Source: Rhodotorula mucilaginosa (lineage: Eukaryota; Basidiomycota; Microbotryomycetes; Sporidiobolales; Sporidiobolaceae). From it: a stretch of 64,000 nucleotides of DNA. Position 1 is the first letter of the stretch; each line of letters starts with the position of its first letter. A program made the position numbers and the translations under genes. The notes below the pieces were generated by a model that worked only from the letters and a program-made list of their open reading frames with translations, had not been told where the DNA came from and searched no databases. Shown in pieces: positions 1 to 12,037 of the stretch. The stretch covers positions 1 to 64,000 of the forward strand of contig CP137865.1 in NCBI GenBank assembly GCA_034406715.1. Direction: 5' to 3'.

Positions 1-68
1 CCCTAACCCTAACCCTAACCCTAACCCTAACCCTAACCCTAACCCTAACCCTAACCCTAACCCTAACC
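1..68. repeat. Telomere repeat, (CCCTAA)11
   Basis: Eleven uninterrupted CCCTAA units followed by CC. This is the C-rich strand of a TTAGGG-type telomere read 5' to 3', so position 1 is at or near the physical left end of a chromosome. No degenerate units are seen on the inner side; unique sequence begins at once. Confidence 0.97.
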
Positions 69-1110
69 GCTGGCGGAAGCGAGGTTTTGGAAGACGGCGA
101 GGGTGGCACCGAGCTGACATGAGCCGAAGAGTACGGCGGCGGTGGCGGTTGATGATGGCGATGATCCGGCGGCAGGAGAGGCAAAGTTGTTGACGGCGGA
201 AGAGACGTGGTCGTGGGCGGACCGGACGAGACTCGCAAGGCGCGTACGGCGTTGGTGAAGGGCACAAGTGGACGAGAGTGACTAGGGAGGGCTGTATAGA
301 CAAGGGTGAGCTGCCGTTCGGTTCGTGGAGCGAAACGCGAGAAAGAACGGCAGAGCGCACTGGAAGTCGACGGTACAGATGTAGCACCGGAAGAAGACTC
401 CACCCGCTCGTCTCCTCCTTGAAGGGACAGCGCCTCGATCCTCTGCTCGAGCACATCCGATCGCCCACCTGCCGCGGTCATTGAATCGGCCTGACCTGAC
501 CTCGCCAGAGTTGGCGATTCAGAAACTCCGGCCGCGACTTGACGAATTCCGCACGACGAGCCCTCGCGCGGCAGTCTCGGTCCGAACCGTCTCTAGAACG
601 GAGTACTGGCGCCAGCGTCCTCTGTCGGCGAGTTGTTGACAGTGAGGTTGAACGGAGAAGTCGGCAAGGGGACGTCCAGAGTCGAGTGCTGCTGTTTCTT
701 GGAGGGCGACGACGAGTCGCTGCGGCGGAACAGGTCCGCCAAAGGTCCCATGGCGAGCTGGCTTTACGGCCCGCGTGTAGCTCGTTCCCAGCAGCAGAAA
801 AGCCAATTGGCGACTTGAAGCGGGAGGCGATGTCGATTCGAACGGAGGGCGAAAGGGACGAGGGAGACACAAAGCAAGGCAAGCGTAGAGTTCTTCAAGT
901 GCCGCTCTGCATAGCCGCTTGCCCAGCGTATCCGGGTGTGTGTAAGGAGAGCAAGCCGTTCAAAGTTGAGTGATGAAGTCGACTTTGGCGGCGCGAGTCG
1001 ACGATGAGAAAATCCCTGCAAGCACTGACCATAGCATGCCGGAACTCGAAAAAAGGTGTACACTACGCATGGTACGAAAACAGCTTGCAAGAAGAAAGCC
1101 AAGTCCGGGA
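69..1110. other. Subtelomeric stretch without a recognisable gene
   Basis: About 1 kb of GC-rich unique sequence between the telomere and the 3' end of RPC82. Open frames of 60-144 codons exist on both strands, but none resembles a known family or shows a convincing set of splice sites. No tandem subtelomeric repeat, helicase-like gene or transposon remnant was recognised. The right part probably holds the RPC82 3' untranslated region. Confidence 0.6.
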
Positions 1111-3788
1111 CTACACCACCTCGGGCTCGGGGTCAAACTCGCGCAACACAAACAGCTGCTCGTCGACGCGCAAGCACGCGACCGACAACGCCTCCAACAC
1201 CTTGTCCAGCTCGACAATCATCTCGCGATCGCGCGCCGACAGCAGGCTCGGATCCGCGCGGACATCGGACCGCTCGCGCTTGTCGACCAACCCGCGGCGG
1301 AGTTCGAGCTGGTGCTGCCTCTGCGCTTGCAAGTTCGCGAGCGCCTTGTAGTGATGGTGGATCAGAGAGGTGACGACCTTGTTGAAATCGACGAACCAGA
1401 GGTAGATCGTTCGCGAGGGCGCCCGGTCGGCCGAGCGAGGGATCTCTTGCGGCTCGATGAGGCCGGCGGACGAGAGCTGGCTCAGGACCTCGCGCGCCTC
1501 CTTGACCGGCAGGAACGCGAGGCGGGCGAGCTGTCGGGGTGTCGGGGTGTCGTGGGGGATCGAACAAGAGGTGGTCGAATGGGAGTAGTCAAACGGCGAA
1601 GGGGTGGACGGGAGAAGTCGAAAAGAGACGGTCCGGTTCGTGATGGCGAGTTTGACGAGTCGAATCATGTCGAGTCAAATGTAGAAAGGAATTGAAAGGA
1701 ACAAGGGAAGCCAGTGTCAGCGCCGAAACGGAAACCAAACACAGACCGCCCTTGGCACGCACATGCTTCTCCTCCAACTTGCCCTTGGCCTCCAAGATCC
1801 TCCAACACCGAATCGCCTTGTCTCCCAACTTGTCCCGAATGACCGCCTCGACCAAGCTCCTCTTCATCGCCTTGCCCAACATGGCCCAATCGACCGCCCA
1901 CTTCGCATGCGTCGACTCGCCCTGCTGCATCAACAACGTCTCCTGAGTCGAGATCCCCCACCGATCCAGACCGGAGAGGACTTCGCAGGTCGCGAGGATG
2001 TAGTCCCCTGCGCGAGGAGACGAGCCGCGTTTCGCGGAGGAGGGGGGCCACGAGGGGTCGTGCTTGTGCTTGGCGAGTGCGGACGACAAGTCCGGTTTGT
2101 GCTTCAGCCGCTCATAGTACTGGCTGATCTGATGCAGCGAGACAGGTCCTGCGCTCGTCACGGAAGAGTCATCAGCGGTCGGGAACGCGTCGCGCGGAGG
2201 ACACGAGAGGAAAACCGTTTCTCCGGACTCACGCGACTGCGTCTCAGCCATCGACTGGCAATCGGTCGTGGTGATATCGAGGATGATACCGAGGACAGCC
2301 GCAACTTGAGGGTTGTACAGATCCGAAGCGTACGATCGCAAGAGCTGCACGTGGGGGCGAGAAGTCAGTGACGAGAGAACACCCGCCCGAAACCCCCTGG
2401 ACAAAACGAACGCACCTGAGCACGCCACTGGAGGTGGAGCCGCTCCTCGTTGACGCGATAAAACACCTCTTCCTGCACATATACAGCCCGAAGAGTGTCA
2501 GCGTATGAAAGGGTCGGAAAGCGAGGACAAAAGCCGGGACTTGCCGGCAAAGGCGGGTCCTCTTTGATGGGCGCCTCGTCGTCATCGTCCGCATCACTGT
2601 CGTCGCCGCCGCCGCGCTCCGAAACCGTATCCGACTCACTCCCTCCGCCTTTCGAGAAGATGCCCTGCTTCGATTTCTTCGATTTCTTCTTGGTACGGGC
2701 CGATGGCTCGCCTCGCTGCTTGCGCTTTTTCCGTTTCGGCGCATCGTCCTCCGAGTCTTCGGCGGCCACGTCGGCAGACTGCGCAGGTTGGGAGGAGGTG
2801 TCAGCGCACAAGGGACCAGCAAGAGAGATAGAGAGAGAGAAGCGGCCCCAGCTCATACCTTGCCCATGGCGCGCGCGCGCTCTTCCTCGGCCCACGACTT
2901 TTGCTTCTGCTTGAGCTTGTCCTTGACCTCTTTCATGTCCTTGGTCGACGGGATGCCTGGAAGGCGGTTTACAGTCGCATCAGCAGCAGTCTGAGCCCAA
3001 AAACCTCGCAAAGGAACGGCTTACCCTTGATGAGGGCGCGGAGTTCTTCCTCCCACTTGATCTCGAGCGAACTCGGCGAGAGTTGCGAACCGGGCGTGAC
3101 GATCTGGATGTACCCCTGCGCGAACGCTTTCCGTACGAGCCTCTCGGCGTCTTCGGCGACTGCGACCGCAACTCCACAAGGTCAGTCTCGGATCGGTGAA
3201 AAGAGGAGGCAGACGGACCCTTGTCGGCATCCTTGGCGCGCTTCTTGCCCTTGGGGTCGTCTCCGTCCGTAGCCTCCCCACCGCCACCGAAAGCGTCCAC
3301 CCCACGCTCGACGGCCAACTGGCACCTAACCACCTCGATCAAGTCCTCTCGGCGCAGCATCCCTTCCTTCCACAACACCTCGACCACCTGCCCCAGCTGC
3401 GCGCCCCCTTGCCACTCGGTCGCCATCTCGACATACATCCCGCCCCTCAACCTGCGTTCGATCGCGTCGTGGTTCAACTCGTACAGTTCGGTGAGGCGGC
3501 CTCCGACTTCGGTTTCGGAATGGAAGAGGAGGCAGTGGGTCGAGAGGACGAGGAGGGAAGCGTGGACGAGCGAGGGCGGCAGGGCGGTCAACTTGGCGAG
3601 TTGGGGAAAGGACAGGGCGCCTCGGAACAGCAGGATGCTGGCGATTTCCTGGGGGTGGTAGGGTCAGAGAGGGGTCATCGGGCACTTGTCAAGGGCGGAC
3701 TCACCCCGACCGCTGCCCCGAACTGCTGATAGACGACATGCTGCAGCAAGCGTGACCGCTCCGTCCCAGACTGTGTAGCACTCGACAT
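1111..3788 (-). CDS. RPC82: DNA-directed RNA polymerase III subunit RPC3 (Rpc82)
   Basis: Subunit of the Pol III-specific Rpc82/Rpc34/Rpc31 subcomplex, which works in the nucleus in promoter opening and initiation at tRNA and 5S genes. The start ATG (3786-3788) gives MSSATQSGTERSRLL; after a 56-nt intron the N-terminal winged-helix region continues with EIASILLFRGALSFPQLAKL. A charged lysine/acidic linker rich in KKRKQR and DDSDADDDDE lies in the middle. The C-terminus carries the well-conserved stretch around SGLIEPQEIPRSADRAPSRT, followed by YLWFVDFN and a helical end. Several short introns are required; where junctions were checked (exons 1-3) the phases agree. Length is roughly 750 residues, somewhat longer than yeast Rpc82 because of the linker. 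The gene is transcribed toward the telomere, ending only about 1.04 kb from it. Confidence 0.92.
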
Positions 3789-4728
3789 TGGGGGCCGACG
3801 TTCGTTCAGGCGAGAGGAGGAAGCGCTGGCTGGTCAGAGGCGGACCAAGCGGGCGAGGTTGAGAGCACACGGGCAGGCAGGATGGGTTTGTTTAGCTAGT
3901 GCCCCGAGCGCTTCCACCGTACGCCTTTTAAGCTGTTGCCTGAGAGCAGCCGAAAAGACGAGAGCTGGTTCTTTCTCATCACGGCAACACGGGAAAAATT
4001 GCTCGACGCGGAAGCAGCGAGCGAGCAGGAGCAGCCAACTTGGACGTCAAGGGCAGCAGTTCTCCCGCCCCGCTCGTTGAGATTGCATGTGTAGCCAGAG
4101 AAGAGAGCCCCCGAGCTTGCTGTCTCCAGACCGCCACTTGTCCACCTAAATGATCGCCTCCGAGGCCATGCGGCTCCGGGTGAACGTGAATCGCCACAAC
4201 AGCTCATCGTCGCGACTGCTCATCATACACTCGAGCGACTGTACGTTCACCGATCGTTCGAGTGGCCACTGCCACAAGAGAGGGGAGACTCCTTTCCGAA
4301 GCAGGAGGAGCAGGTTTCTCGACGGTGTTGCCACCTTGAAGGCAGGAATTAAGAACCCTGCTGGAGCTGTCGGCAAGCTGGCTGTGCCCGCTCATAGTCA
4401 ACACACTTGTGTCGAGGCGGAACATTTGGAGGCGAACAACGGACACGAGAATAGCAGAAGCTCGCGTGTAGCGTCAAAGATCGAAGGCGGAGAGCGAAGG
4501 AATTAAAAACTGCGACGGTCGAGAATTTCAGAGCGAAAAACACATGCGGTACGTGAGCCGAGGCTCCAGCAAACGAGGGGGTCCGTCCCCACAGCGTATA
4601 GACAAACTCAAGAGCCCTGAGATATAGAGGAGTGGGGGGCGTGTGATCAAAGCTTAGAGGGATAGGGGTGGGAAGAACAGCGAGTTTTCGGCCAACCGGA
4701 AGCGAAAACGGTCCGATCCGGAGCGGGA
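3789..4728. other. Intergenic region between RPC82 and the Pom33 gene
   Basis: About 940 bp that should hold the RPC82 promoter and 5' leader on the right of RPC82, and the 3' untranslated region of the neighbouring minus-strand gene. Short open frames occur on both strands (for example 4150-4506 plus) but have no recognisable similarity, so I call no gene here. Confidence 0.55.
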
Positions 4729-6327
4729 TCACCGGTTCCTGCGCGCTTCAGCGGCAGCACCACCAGCTGCTCCTCCTGCTGCGCCTCCTGCTCCTGCTGC
4801 TGCTGCGGCTCCTGGTTGTTGAACCGAGATGATCGATTCCGAGTAGCGGATGATCTGCGGGCGCGGATGTGGCACGTACAAGCTCTAGGGTCAGTCTTTG
4901 CGACTCTGTGAAAGAATAGCTCACGTGCTGATGCGCCCGTGCATCAAATTCAGCAGATCGCCAACCCCAGCCCCGTTCCTCCCTGCGAACCCCTTTTTGC
5001 CGAGTTCCACGATCAAAAGTGGACAGCCAGTTCTCTGCCTCGCCAGCCCCCAATCCTCGCAGCCTGTCCCACACTCTCGCATCCAGCCCAAAGCCCCCCA
5101 AAAAAGGACTCTCGATTCTGGGACCCCTTAAAGACCGAAAGGGAGGACTCACCAACTCGCGGACGACCTTGACGGCCTTGGTGACGACCGGCGGACACTT
5201 CGAGTTCCGGACCGTGTACTCGTCTACGCGGTTCGAGACCCACGCAAAGGCCTTGCGAGTCGGCGGCGAGAGGTAGTACCGCAGGCGGAGGAAGTGGGCA
5301 AAGAACAACGGCGCGAGCAGACTGTCGGGTCGTGGGAAGGGGGTCAGTAATTCCCCTGCAGTTGCACCATACAGGGACCGCCACCCCCGCGGCAGACTCA
5401 CGAGTTCTGGAAGAGGAGGGCGCCAAACAGGACGCGACCAAAGACGACGACGACTTCGACAAACGCGACAAACTGCATCGCCTTTTCATAGTTGGCCTTG
5501 ACCCAGGTCTGCCGGGGAGGGGGAGGCGAGGAGGTCAGCGTCACTGTATGATCGTTTCGCTCGACCAAAGGAAAAACCCGCGCGCGCACCTGAATCATCT
5601 TGGACGCCTGCGCTCCGGCACTCATCGCCTGCTGCTGTGCCTGCGTCGACCCCGATCCCGATCCCGATCCCGACGTGGACTTGGCTCCGGTGCCAGGAGG
5701 CGGTTTCGGCAAGACCGAAGTGCGTACAAAGGTGACTGTGTACGCGGTGTCAGCCCGAGGTAGACGAAAACTGGATGCCGAGGGGGAGGAACTTACGGGC
5801 ATGGAAGAGCGAAAAGGTCGCGAACGGGATCAACGTGACATAGATTGGTTTCTGTGCGAGTGCATGGTTAGCACAGTAGTCCCAACAAGACGGCGAAGAA
5901 CGGGCCCACCTGGAGGAACCAGTAGAGGGCGAGGAGGAGGTACTGGACGTTCTCGTCGAGGAGGGCGCGCTGCAAGTAGGCGCGGTTGACTTGCGGCGTC
6001 CCCAGGCTCTTGTACTGCCCGTATGTATGCATGCACGGGGTCCAGGCGAGGAAAAGGGCTCGTACGTCAGCGGTGGGGGAGGGCAGTGTTCGGAGGAGAG
6101 AAAGGGGCAACGCACGACGACGATCCCCCAGGATACGAGTGCGCCCAAGTAGGCTATGCGGTACGCCTTGGCGCCCCGGCCGAGCAGGCTGAGCGCTGTG
6201 CCGAGCAAGACGGCGAAATGTCCGCCTGCACGCAATCGCAGTCAGCGCATGGGGGAGAGCGAACGAGGGGGTGGCAGGCGGGCGACTCACCCGCCCAGGC
6301 ATAGTGCGGGTACGACGTCGATGGCAT
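4729..6327 (-). CDS. Pom33/TMEM33-family ER and nuclear-envelope membrane protein
   Basis: Family members (yeast Pom33 and Per33, fission yeast Tts1, human TMEM33) are multi-pass proteins of the ER and nuclear envelope that help shape tubular ER and distribute nuclear pores. The start ATG is 6325-6327 (MPSTSYPHYAWAG), followed by several short introns. Hydrophobic segments appear in order: HFAVLLGTALSLLGRGAKAY, then a helix around IAYLGALVSWGIV, the family-typical ALLDENVQYLLLALYWFLQ, PIYVTLIPFATFSLFHA, and a later helix around FVAFVEVVVVFGRVLFGALL. A Gly/Ser-rich loop of about 25 residues sits between two of them. The tail after SESIISVQQPG is Ala/Gly-rich and ends at a TGA at 4729-4731. I assign the family from the order of hydrophobic segments and these motifs. 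Which of the Pom33/Per33 paralogues it matches cannot be told. Confidence 0.82.
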
Positions 6328-6560
6328 GGCTTCTCCTCTTGTCGTGCTATGCTTGCTGCGGTAGATTGAATGCGGCACAGAGTGACGCAACCCGAACGCG
6401 GCCCTTCTCTTTAAATTGGAGATTACTATTTCGATTGTAATGCTCCCATTACAACCACGTCGTCGCTCTCCCTCGTTTGCACGCGCAACTCTTCTCTCTC
6501 CAAAACTATGTACCAAAGTCTCCTTTGTGCAAAAATACTATAGGAGGTCTTGAACCGGGC

Positions 6561-9500
6561 TCACGACATGCCCAACCTGCGCGCCATCCGCCGACTGACC
6601 GGCGCGTTGTGCCGCCCAAACAGCTGCACGCTCCCGCTCTCGCGTCCTTTGGCCGTCAGTCGATCGAACGAAGCAGAGGAGCCCGCTCCTTGTTCCCGCG
6701 GCGCGGCGTGCGACGCAGAGCCGAGGCCGAGGGGCGGTCGCTCCTGAGGTCGCAAAGAGGCGGACTGCAGGTCTCGCCACCCTCCACGGTCGGTCATCTC
6801 CGATGCAGCCGGATGTTCAGGCATTCGAAACGATGGCGGGGGTCGAGGGCTGACCATCGTGCGGCTCTTGGTGGTGGTCCGTGAAGGGTCGGGCGCTGCG
6901 AACATGGTGGTGCGACTCGAAGACGCCGACGCGGCGGCGGAGGTGGAGGAAGGCGGCCGATTCGAGAGTGTAGTGGCAGCGGCGGCAGACCGGTTGCCGT
7001 AGTCATACTCGTCCGAGTCATAGTCGCGAGGACCAAGAGGGCGCACGGATCCGGCCTCCGCCTCCTCGCCTCCTCGCGGACGTCCACGAAGACGAGTACC
7101 GTCGTCATCTTCCTCGACTCCTCCAAACCGCCGGGAAGGACCCCTTCGACCCCTCGAGTCGTCCCAGTCGTCGCCCATCCGAGCCTGCCGGTAATCTGAC
7201 TGGTCGTGACGACGACTCGGACGACCAAACGCAACCGAGTCGGGGTCCGAAGTCGCCTCCCCGTCCTGATCTGGAGAGTCCGAGTCCGAATCGGAATCGG
7301 AATCGGCGACGGAAGACGAAGCAGAGACGGGGTCAAACGCGGGTTGGCGACTGCGGCTAAAGGACGAGTCGCGAGGGAGCGAGGTGTGGTGACGAACGTT
7401 ACTTGTCCGCGTGCGAGACGAGGAATCGCGGAGTTTGCCATCCCATGTCGAGTTCGAGTTCGAGAGCGAGTCCGGCATTCGATCAGCATCGATCCCGAAA
7501 GAAGGCTGTGGCTGTGGCTGTGGCTGCTGCTGTGCGCGATGCGGTCGAGGTCGCAGCGGTCCCGAGCCGTCATACGTTGTGAACGAGCTCCGGGTCGAAA
7601 GAGGAGCAGACGCAGGCGCAGGGATGGGTGGGATATACTCTCCTTCTTCTTCTTCACGTTCACGTGCACGCGTCGTCCTCGTCGACGGATCACGAGGAGT
7701 GGCAGTCAAAGTCGAGGATGAACCGCGAGCGGCGACGAAACGCGATTCTTCTTCCTCGTCCGCGAGATTCCCGCGGCCGTGATCGGCATCGGTGGCAGGA
7801 CGGCTCGTCGAGGGCCGACTACGACGCGGCTGCTGCGCAAAGTCCGACGCGGTCGAGACCGACGCCGTCGAGGGAGAGGGAGACAACGCTGCCGACGGAC
7901 GAACTTGTTGAACCGGAGCGAAATGGTCGAGTGCGACTTGACCGACTTGCCGCCGGCGAGTAGGAGGCTCGTCCGACAAGTCGTCATGGCCAGACTGAGA
8001 GGGATTCGGGGGCGACTGGAAAGTTGACGAAGGGCGCGACCGCAGAACCGAATTGTCTGCGAGGGGGAGGGGCGGAAAAGGTCAGCACGGATCAACCAAG
8101 GGCAGCGGAACTGCAAGGCAGAAGAGAGAACGCACCACCGCGGCGTTCCTTCTCGTAGTCTTGGCGGGCTCGTTCACGATCAGCGGCATTTCGATCGACA
8201 TACTTGGATCGGATCTCTGATATGGCTGTGCCAGAGTCGGCCGCGGCGGACAAGCCGCGAGTCGCTGCTGCTACGTCCTCGCGGTCCTTGGTGCGTTCCG
8301 CCGGTTGTCTCGACGGGGCGTCCGAGCGAGGAGTGCGGCGCGAGGAAGGTCGTTCCGGCGAAGAAGAGTCGTCGACTCGAGGTGTTTTTTGCCGAGTCTG
8401 GCGAGCGGCGCGAGATGACGTCTCGGCAGCACGAGACGATGAGCGAGTCGGCAGGCTAGAAGCGTCCTCGTCGATGGTAGATCTGCTTCGTACGTGAGCG
8501 CTCTCCTTCGCGCGCCGCTGGAGGAGGAGCGCATCATCCTCGTCCGAAGGAGAGGTGACGGGCGGGGGAGCGTAGCGTGACGATTTCGAACGGGGCTCCG
8601 GTTGCCGCGGGACTGGATCGTCTTGTCCGTGGTCCGGCTCGACCTCTCGCCTTCGAGAACGCTCGCGCACCTTTTGCTGAGCGTCCGTAGGCTCAGGACG
8701 GTCAGAGCGAGACCGACGCTCCTCGACCAAGCCATCGCGGGGTTGACGTTGCTCCGGACGTTCCTCGACAGTTGTGCGGCGTCGTTGATGCGCCGGTCCA
8801 GACTCTTCGACGGGATTCTGGCGGCGCTTGTGCGAGTGGCTACGACGCCGAGAGCGACGGCGGTCATCGACTTTTGACGATGAGGAAGCCGAGTCGGGCT
8901 CATCATCCGCACCAGAGACGATCTTGTTGACCGACTCGCGGAGGTTCTTGAAGCCAGAGTCGAGCGTCGCCGAAAGTGACATGGCCCGTTCGCGCAGAGC
9001 AGGTCGAGCAGGCTTCGAGGCCGGCTCTTCCGCTTCGGTTTGACGACGCGGAGGGCGTTCCTTGTCGTTTTGAGGACGACGACGAGACGAGCGTTCGGGC
9101 CGCTCAGATTCGGGTGCAGTACCGTCGCTGCCTTCAAAGGCGCTGGCGTCGGTTTGACGAGCGGCACGCCTTGCCGCCCGAGCCTTTCGACGTTCCGCCC
9201 GTTCCGCCTTGCGCCTCATTCGCGCCTCCAGCTCTTCCGCTTCGAAGTCGGCCCCGACTTCAGCAGGCTCGACCTCCGACTTGAGCAGAGTCCCGACCGA
9301 CTTGATCCAGTTACCGAGGACGGTTGTCGCAGTCTGGGGTTTGGGCGGGTCGGCAGGTCGAGGCGGTTGCTGAACTTCTTCCGGATCGAAAGAGTCATCC
9401 CTTCGCGGACGAGGAGGGCGACGAGCCGAATGCTCGCTGATGGAAGCGCGACGTTTGGCGGTGAGCAGAGTCGCTTCCCCGCCCGCTGGAATGTCGAGGT

Positions 9501-11730
9501 GTGGATCGACGAGGTCGCCACGGACGAGGGTATCATCTCCCGAACTGTCCGAGCCGTTGCGACGGTGCCGGTTGCGGCTGACCGAGCGCCACGAAGGCTT
9601 GCGGCCGAGTTCAGGAGGGGGAGCGGTCGGTTCAACGGGAGCCCGGCTTCGGCCACGGGGCGGTCGCTCGTCTGTTTGCGGAAAGAACCGAGATCAGCAT
9701 GAGGGCGTGCAGGAACGACAATTGACAAGAGAGAGAGAGGCGCACCTTCAGTCTTGAGTGTCCCCGCTTCCGAATCATCTTGCCTCGTCGAGCGCTTCGA
9801 GCGGGTCTTGGTTGATCGAACCGGCGGCGACGGCGAGCGAGATTCCGAACGCGATGCACGCTCGTGCACGCGCTCCTTCTTCGCCTCGGCCGCCAAAATC
9901 GCCGTCGACGCCTTGGACTTGGTCGGTGGAGTCTCTGATCGAGACGGCGACGGCGAACGGGGTGGTTTGGGTCGACGAGCGCTGCGATCTCGCCGAGGGA
10001 CGTTTGAGATCGGCTTCTCCGACTCTTGCTCGTCTTCGGAAGCTGAAGCTGCTTTGCGAGCCGCGCGTCGACCACGTTCGGTGCGCGAGTCTCGAACAGG
10101 CGACGGAGAGCGAGAGGGCGAGGAGGTTGAAAGACTCGGTTCAGGTTCCGGCTCTGGCGCTGCGGCAGGACGAGCTCGACGACGGCTCCGCTCCCGCTGC
10201 TGCTGCTGCTCCGTACGGCCCGTCTCTCCCTTGCGCGAGACCGCTGGAGGAGGAGACGGAGACTGCGCGACAGGTGAAACAAGAGTGCGGTCGCGCCCTC
10301 GTTCCGATCTCTTCCTAAGCGGCGGTGAAGACGGTTCTAGTTCGTTTCGAGGGTGACGAGACTCGCCGAGCGGTTGAGACTTGACGATCGGGTAGGCAGG
10401 TCCGGCCGCTTCATCTTCAGAAGATGGTGATTCGGCGTCATCGACGGAAGGAGGTGGGCGAGGAGGTTGTCGACTCGAGCGCCTCGAAGGCTGTGGCGGC
10501 GGCGATGAGGGTGACGGCGAGGGCGACGGTGAGGAGGAACGCGAGCGCGAAGCTGCGTCCGACGAGCGATCCGATTCGGATTCCGACTCCGGCTTGGCCG
10601 CGGCGGGACGCCTGCTCGACTTCTTCGACTGTCGCTCCTCCTCTTGGGAAGACGCCTCGCTCTCGGGCTCTGGTTCGGGTAGCGGCTGCGGCTGCGGTTT
10701 CCTCGCCGACCTCCCCGACCTCGCTGTCGACGGCAGAGGCTGCACCACCTCCTCCGGCTTGAACGGCACCTCCTCCGTATCCTCCAAGTCGGAAGAATCC
10801 GTCGGCAACGCCGCCGGCCGATCAAACCTCGGACGACCGTCGTCCTGGTCCTTTTGCTGCTCCTTCGAGGGCAAGTTGGCGGCGGCGGCTGCTCCGAGCG
10901 CTTCGGGAGTCGAGTACGGGTCGGAACCTTCGGGGGGCGGGGCATTCTCCTCTCCGGTGCGGGAATACGACACGGATCGGTCGCTGTAGGCGTGCTGTTT
11001 TGACGGAGTGTAGATTACGGACGGTGTCAAGAACACGGTCCCTTCGAGGCGAGGGAAGGAGAGAGACTGACCCATGTCGCCACATGCATGTGATCTTGAT
11101 ACACGTAGAGCGACAAGTGCAGTTTCTGGTGCCACAAACAAACAAAGGAACGCGCGTCAATATATATTCACCACACAAAATTCGCCAAGTCAGAGATGAA
11201 AGAACCCAACGCACCGGATCGCCAACCGACCTGGCCCAATTCTTGATGACCAACGCAAACATGCCTCGATCCCCTTCCCTCCTATGCACCACATCATAGA
11301 TGTACGCATCCTCCTTGAAGGTCTGTTCCAACCAGCGCGCGATCCCCGCCCGTTGGACATCGGTCCGGAGCGTCTCGTGCAAGTTTCGCGAGTGGGCGGC
11401 GGGGTCGAGTTCGATCTCGTGTGCGAACAAGAGAGGTCCCGAGCCGTCCTCATTGGGCGCGTGCTCATGAGGGGGCGGACGACCGACTCCAAACTTGAGG
11501 TGCAAGAACGGTCCGTCTCCTCCTCCGCCCGACGAAGCGGCATTCATGTTCGAACCAGAGGGCGTAGACGAGCGCGAGAAGAGGGACGAGAAGCGTTTCT
11601 TCGACGCGGAGCGGATCCGGCTCGTCACTATGCGCAGGAGGGAGGGAGGGGGGTGCCGACTTTAGTCAGTCCATTCAGGGAAGGGGTGTTTGCGCGCGCG
11701 CAGGTAGGTGAGAGAGAGGGGGCACTCACT
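6561..11730 (-). CDS. Large disordered protein of unknown function (1,582 aa); start codon split by an intron
   Basis: I do not recognise this protein. The model has six exons with introns at 11628-11729, 11126-11214, 10995-11071, 9672-9745 and 8057-8135; the exon sum is 4,749 nt, exactly divisible by three. The first intron splits the initiator: A at 11730, then TG at 11627-11626, giving MTSRIRSASKKRFSSLFSRS. About residues 35-170 look folded, with HEIELDPAAHSRNLHETLR, WLEQTFKEDAYIYDVVHRRE and KLHLSLYVYQDHMHVATW. The remaining roughly 1,400 residues are low-complexity: Arg/Ser and Ser/Pro runs, acidic blocks such as DSDSDSDSD, and basic Ala/Arg helices (RRKAERAERRKARAARRAAR). Such composition is common in fungal scaffold, cell-polarity or RNA-related proteins, but nothing here decides between them. 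A downstream in-frame ATG (MNAASSGGGG) is an alternative start if the first intron is not used. Confidence 0.75.
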
Positions 11731-12009
11731 GAACCTTTTCACTCCTGCGCGTTCAGAAGCCGAGCAAAGCCTTTTGTGAGCAGCAGAGAGCGTACCGTAT
11801 ATCGAGGCAAGAGAGAGATGGAGCGCCCAGGAGGGTCGAGGGAGAGGGAAGCGAAACCGGACAAGCCGCGGAGACGCGCAAAAGAGGCCTGAGCGCAGAG
11901 CTGAAGCGGTGCATTCGTCTTGTCAAATACAAGAACAGTGGGCGTAAGTATATACGAGTTGCGGTGGTTGGATCGCTGTCTATGATAGGAAGGAGGGAGA
12001 GAACGAGCG

Positions 12010-12030
12010 AAAAAAAAAAAAAAAAAAAAA
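12010..12030. repeat. A21 homopolymer in a 307-bp intergenic gap
   Basis: Twenty-one consecutive A residues on the plus strand between the split-start gene (starting at 11730, minus) and the stop of the ChaC-like gene at 12038. On the transcribed strand it is a T21 run just downstream of the ChaC-like stop, so it lies in that gene's 3' flank. The rest of 11731-12037 should hold the leader and promoter of the large gene; nothing else is recognised there. Confidence 0.85.
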
Positions 12031-12037
12031 CCTCGCA

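Noticed and set aside
9754-10356. Arg/Ser-rich plus-strand frames opposite the giant gene
   Set aside because: Composition mirrors the reverse complement of Ser/Arg codons; no independent evidence.
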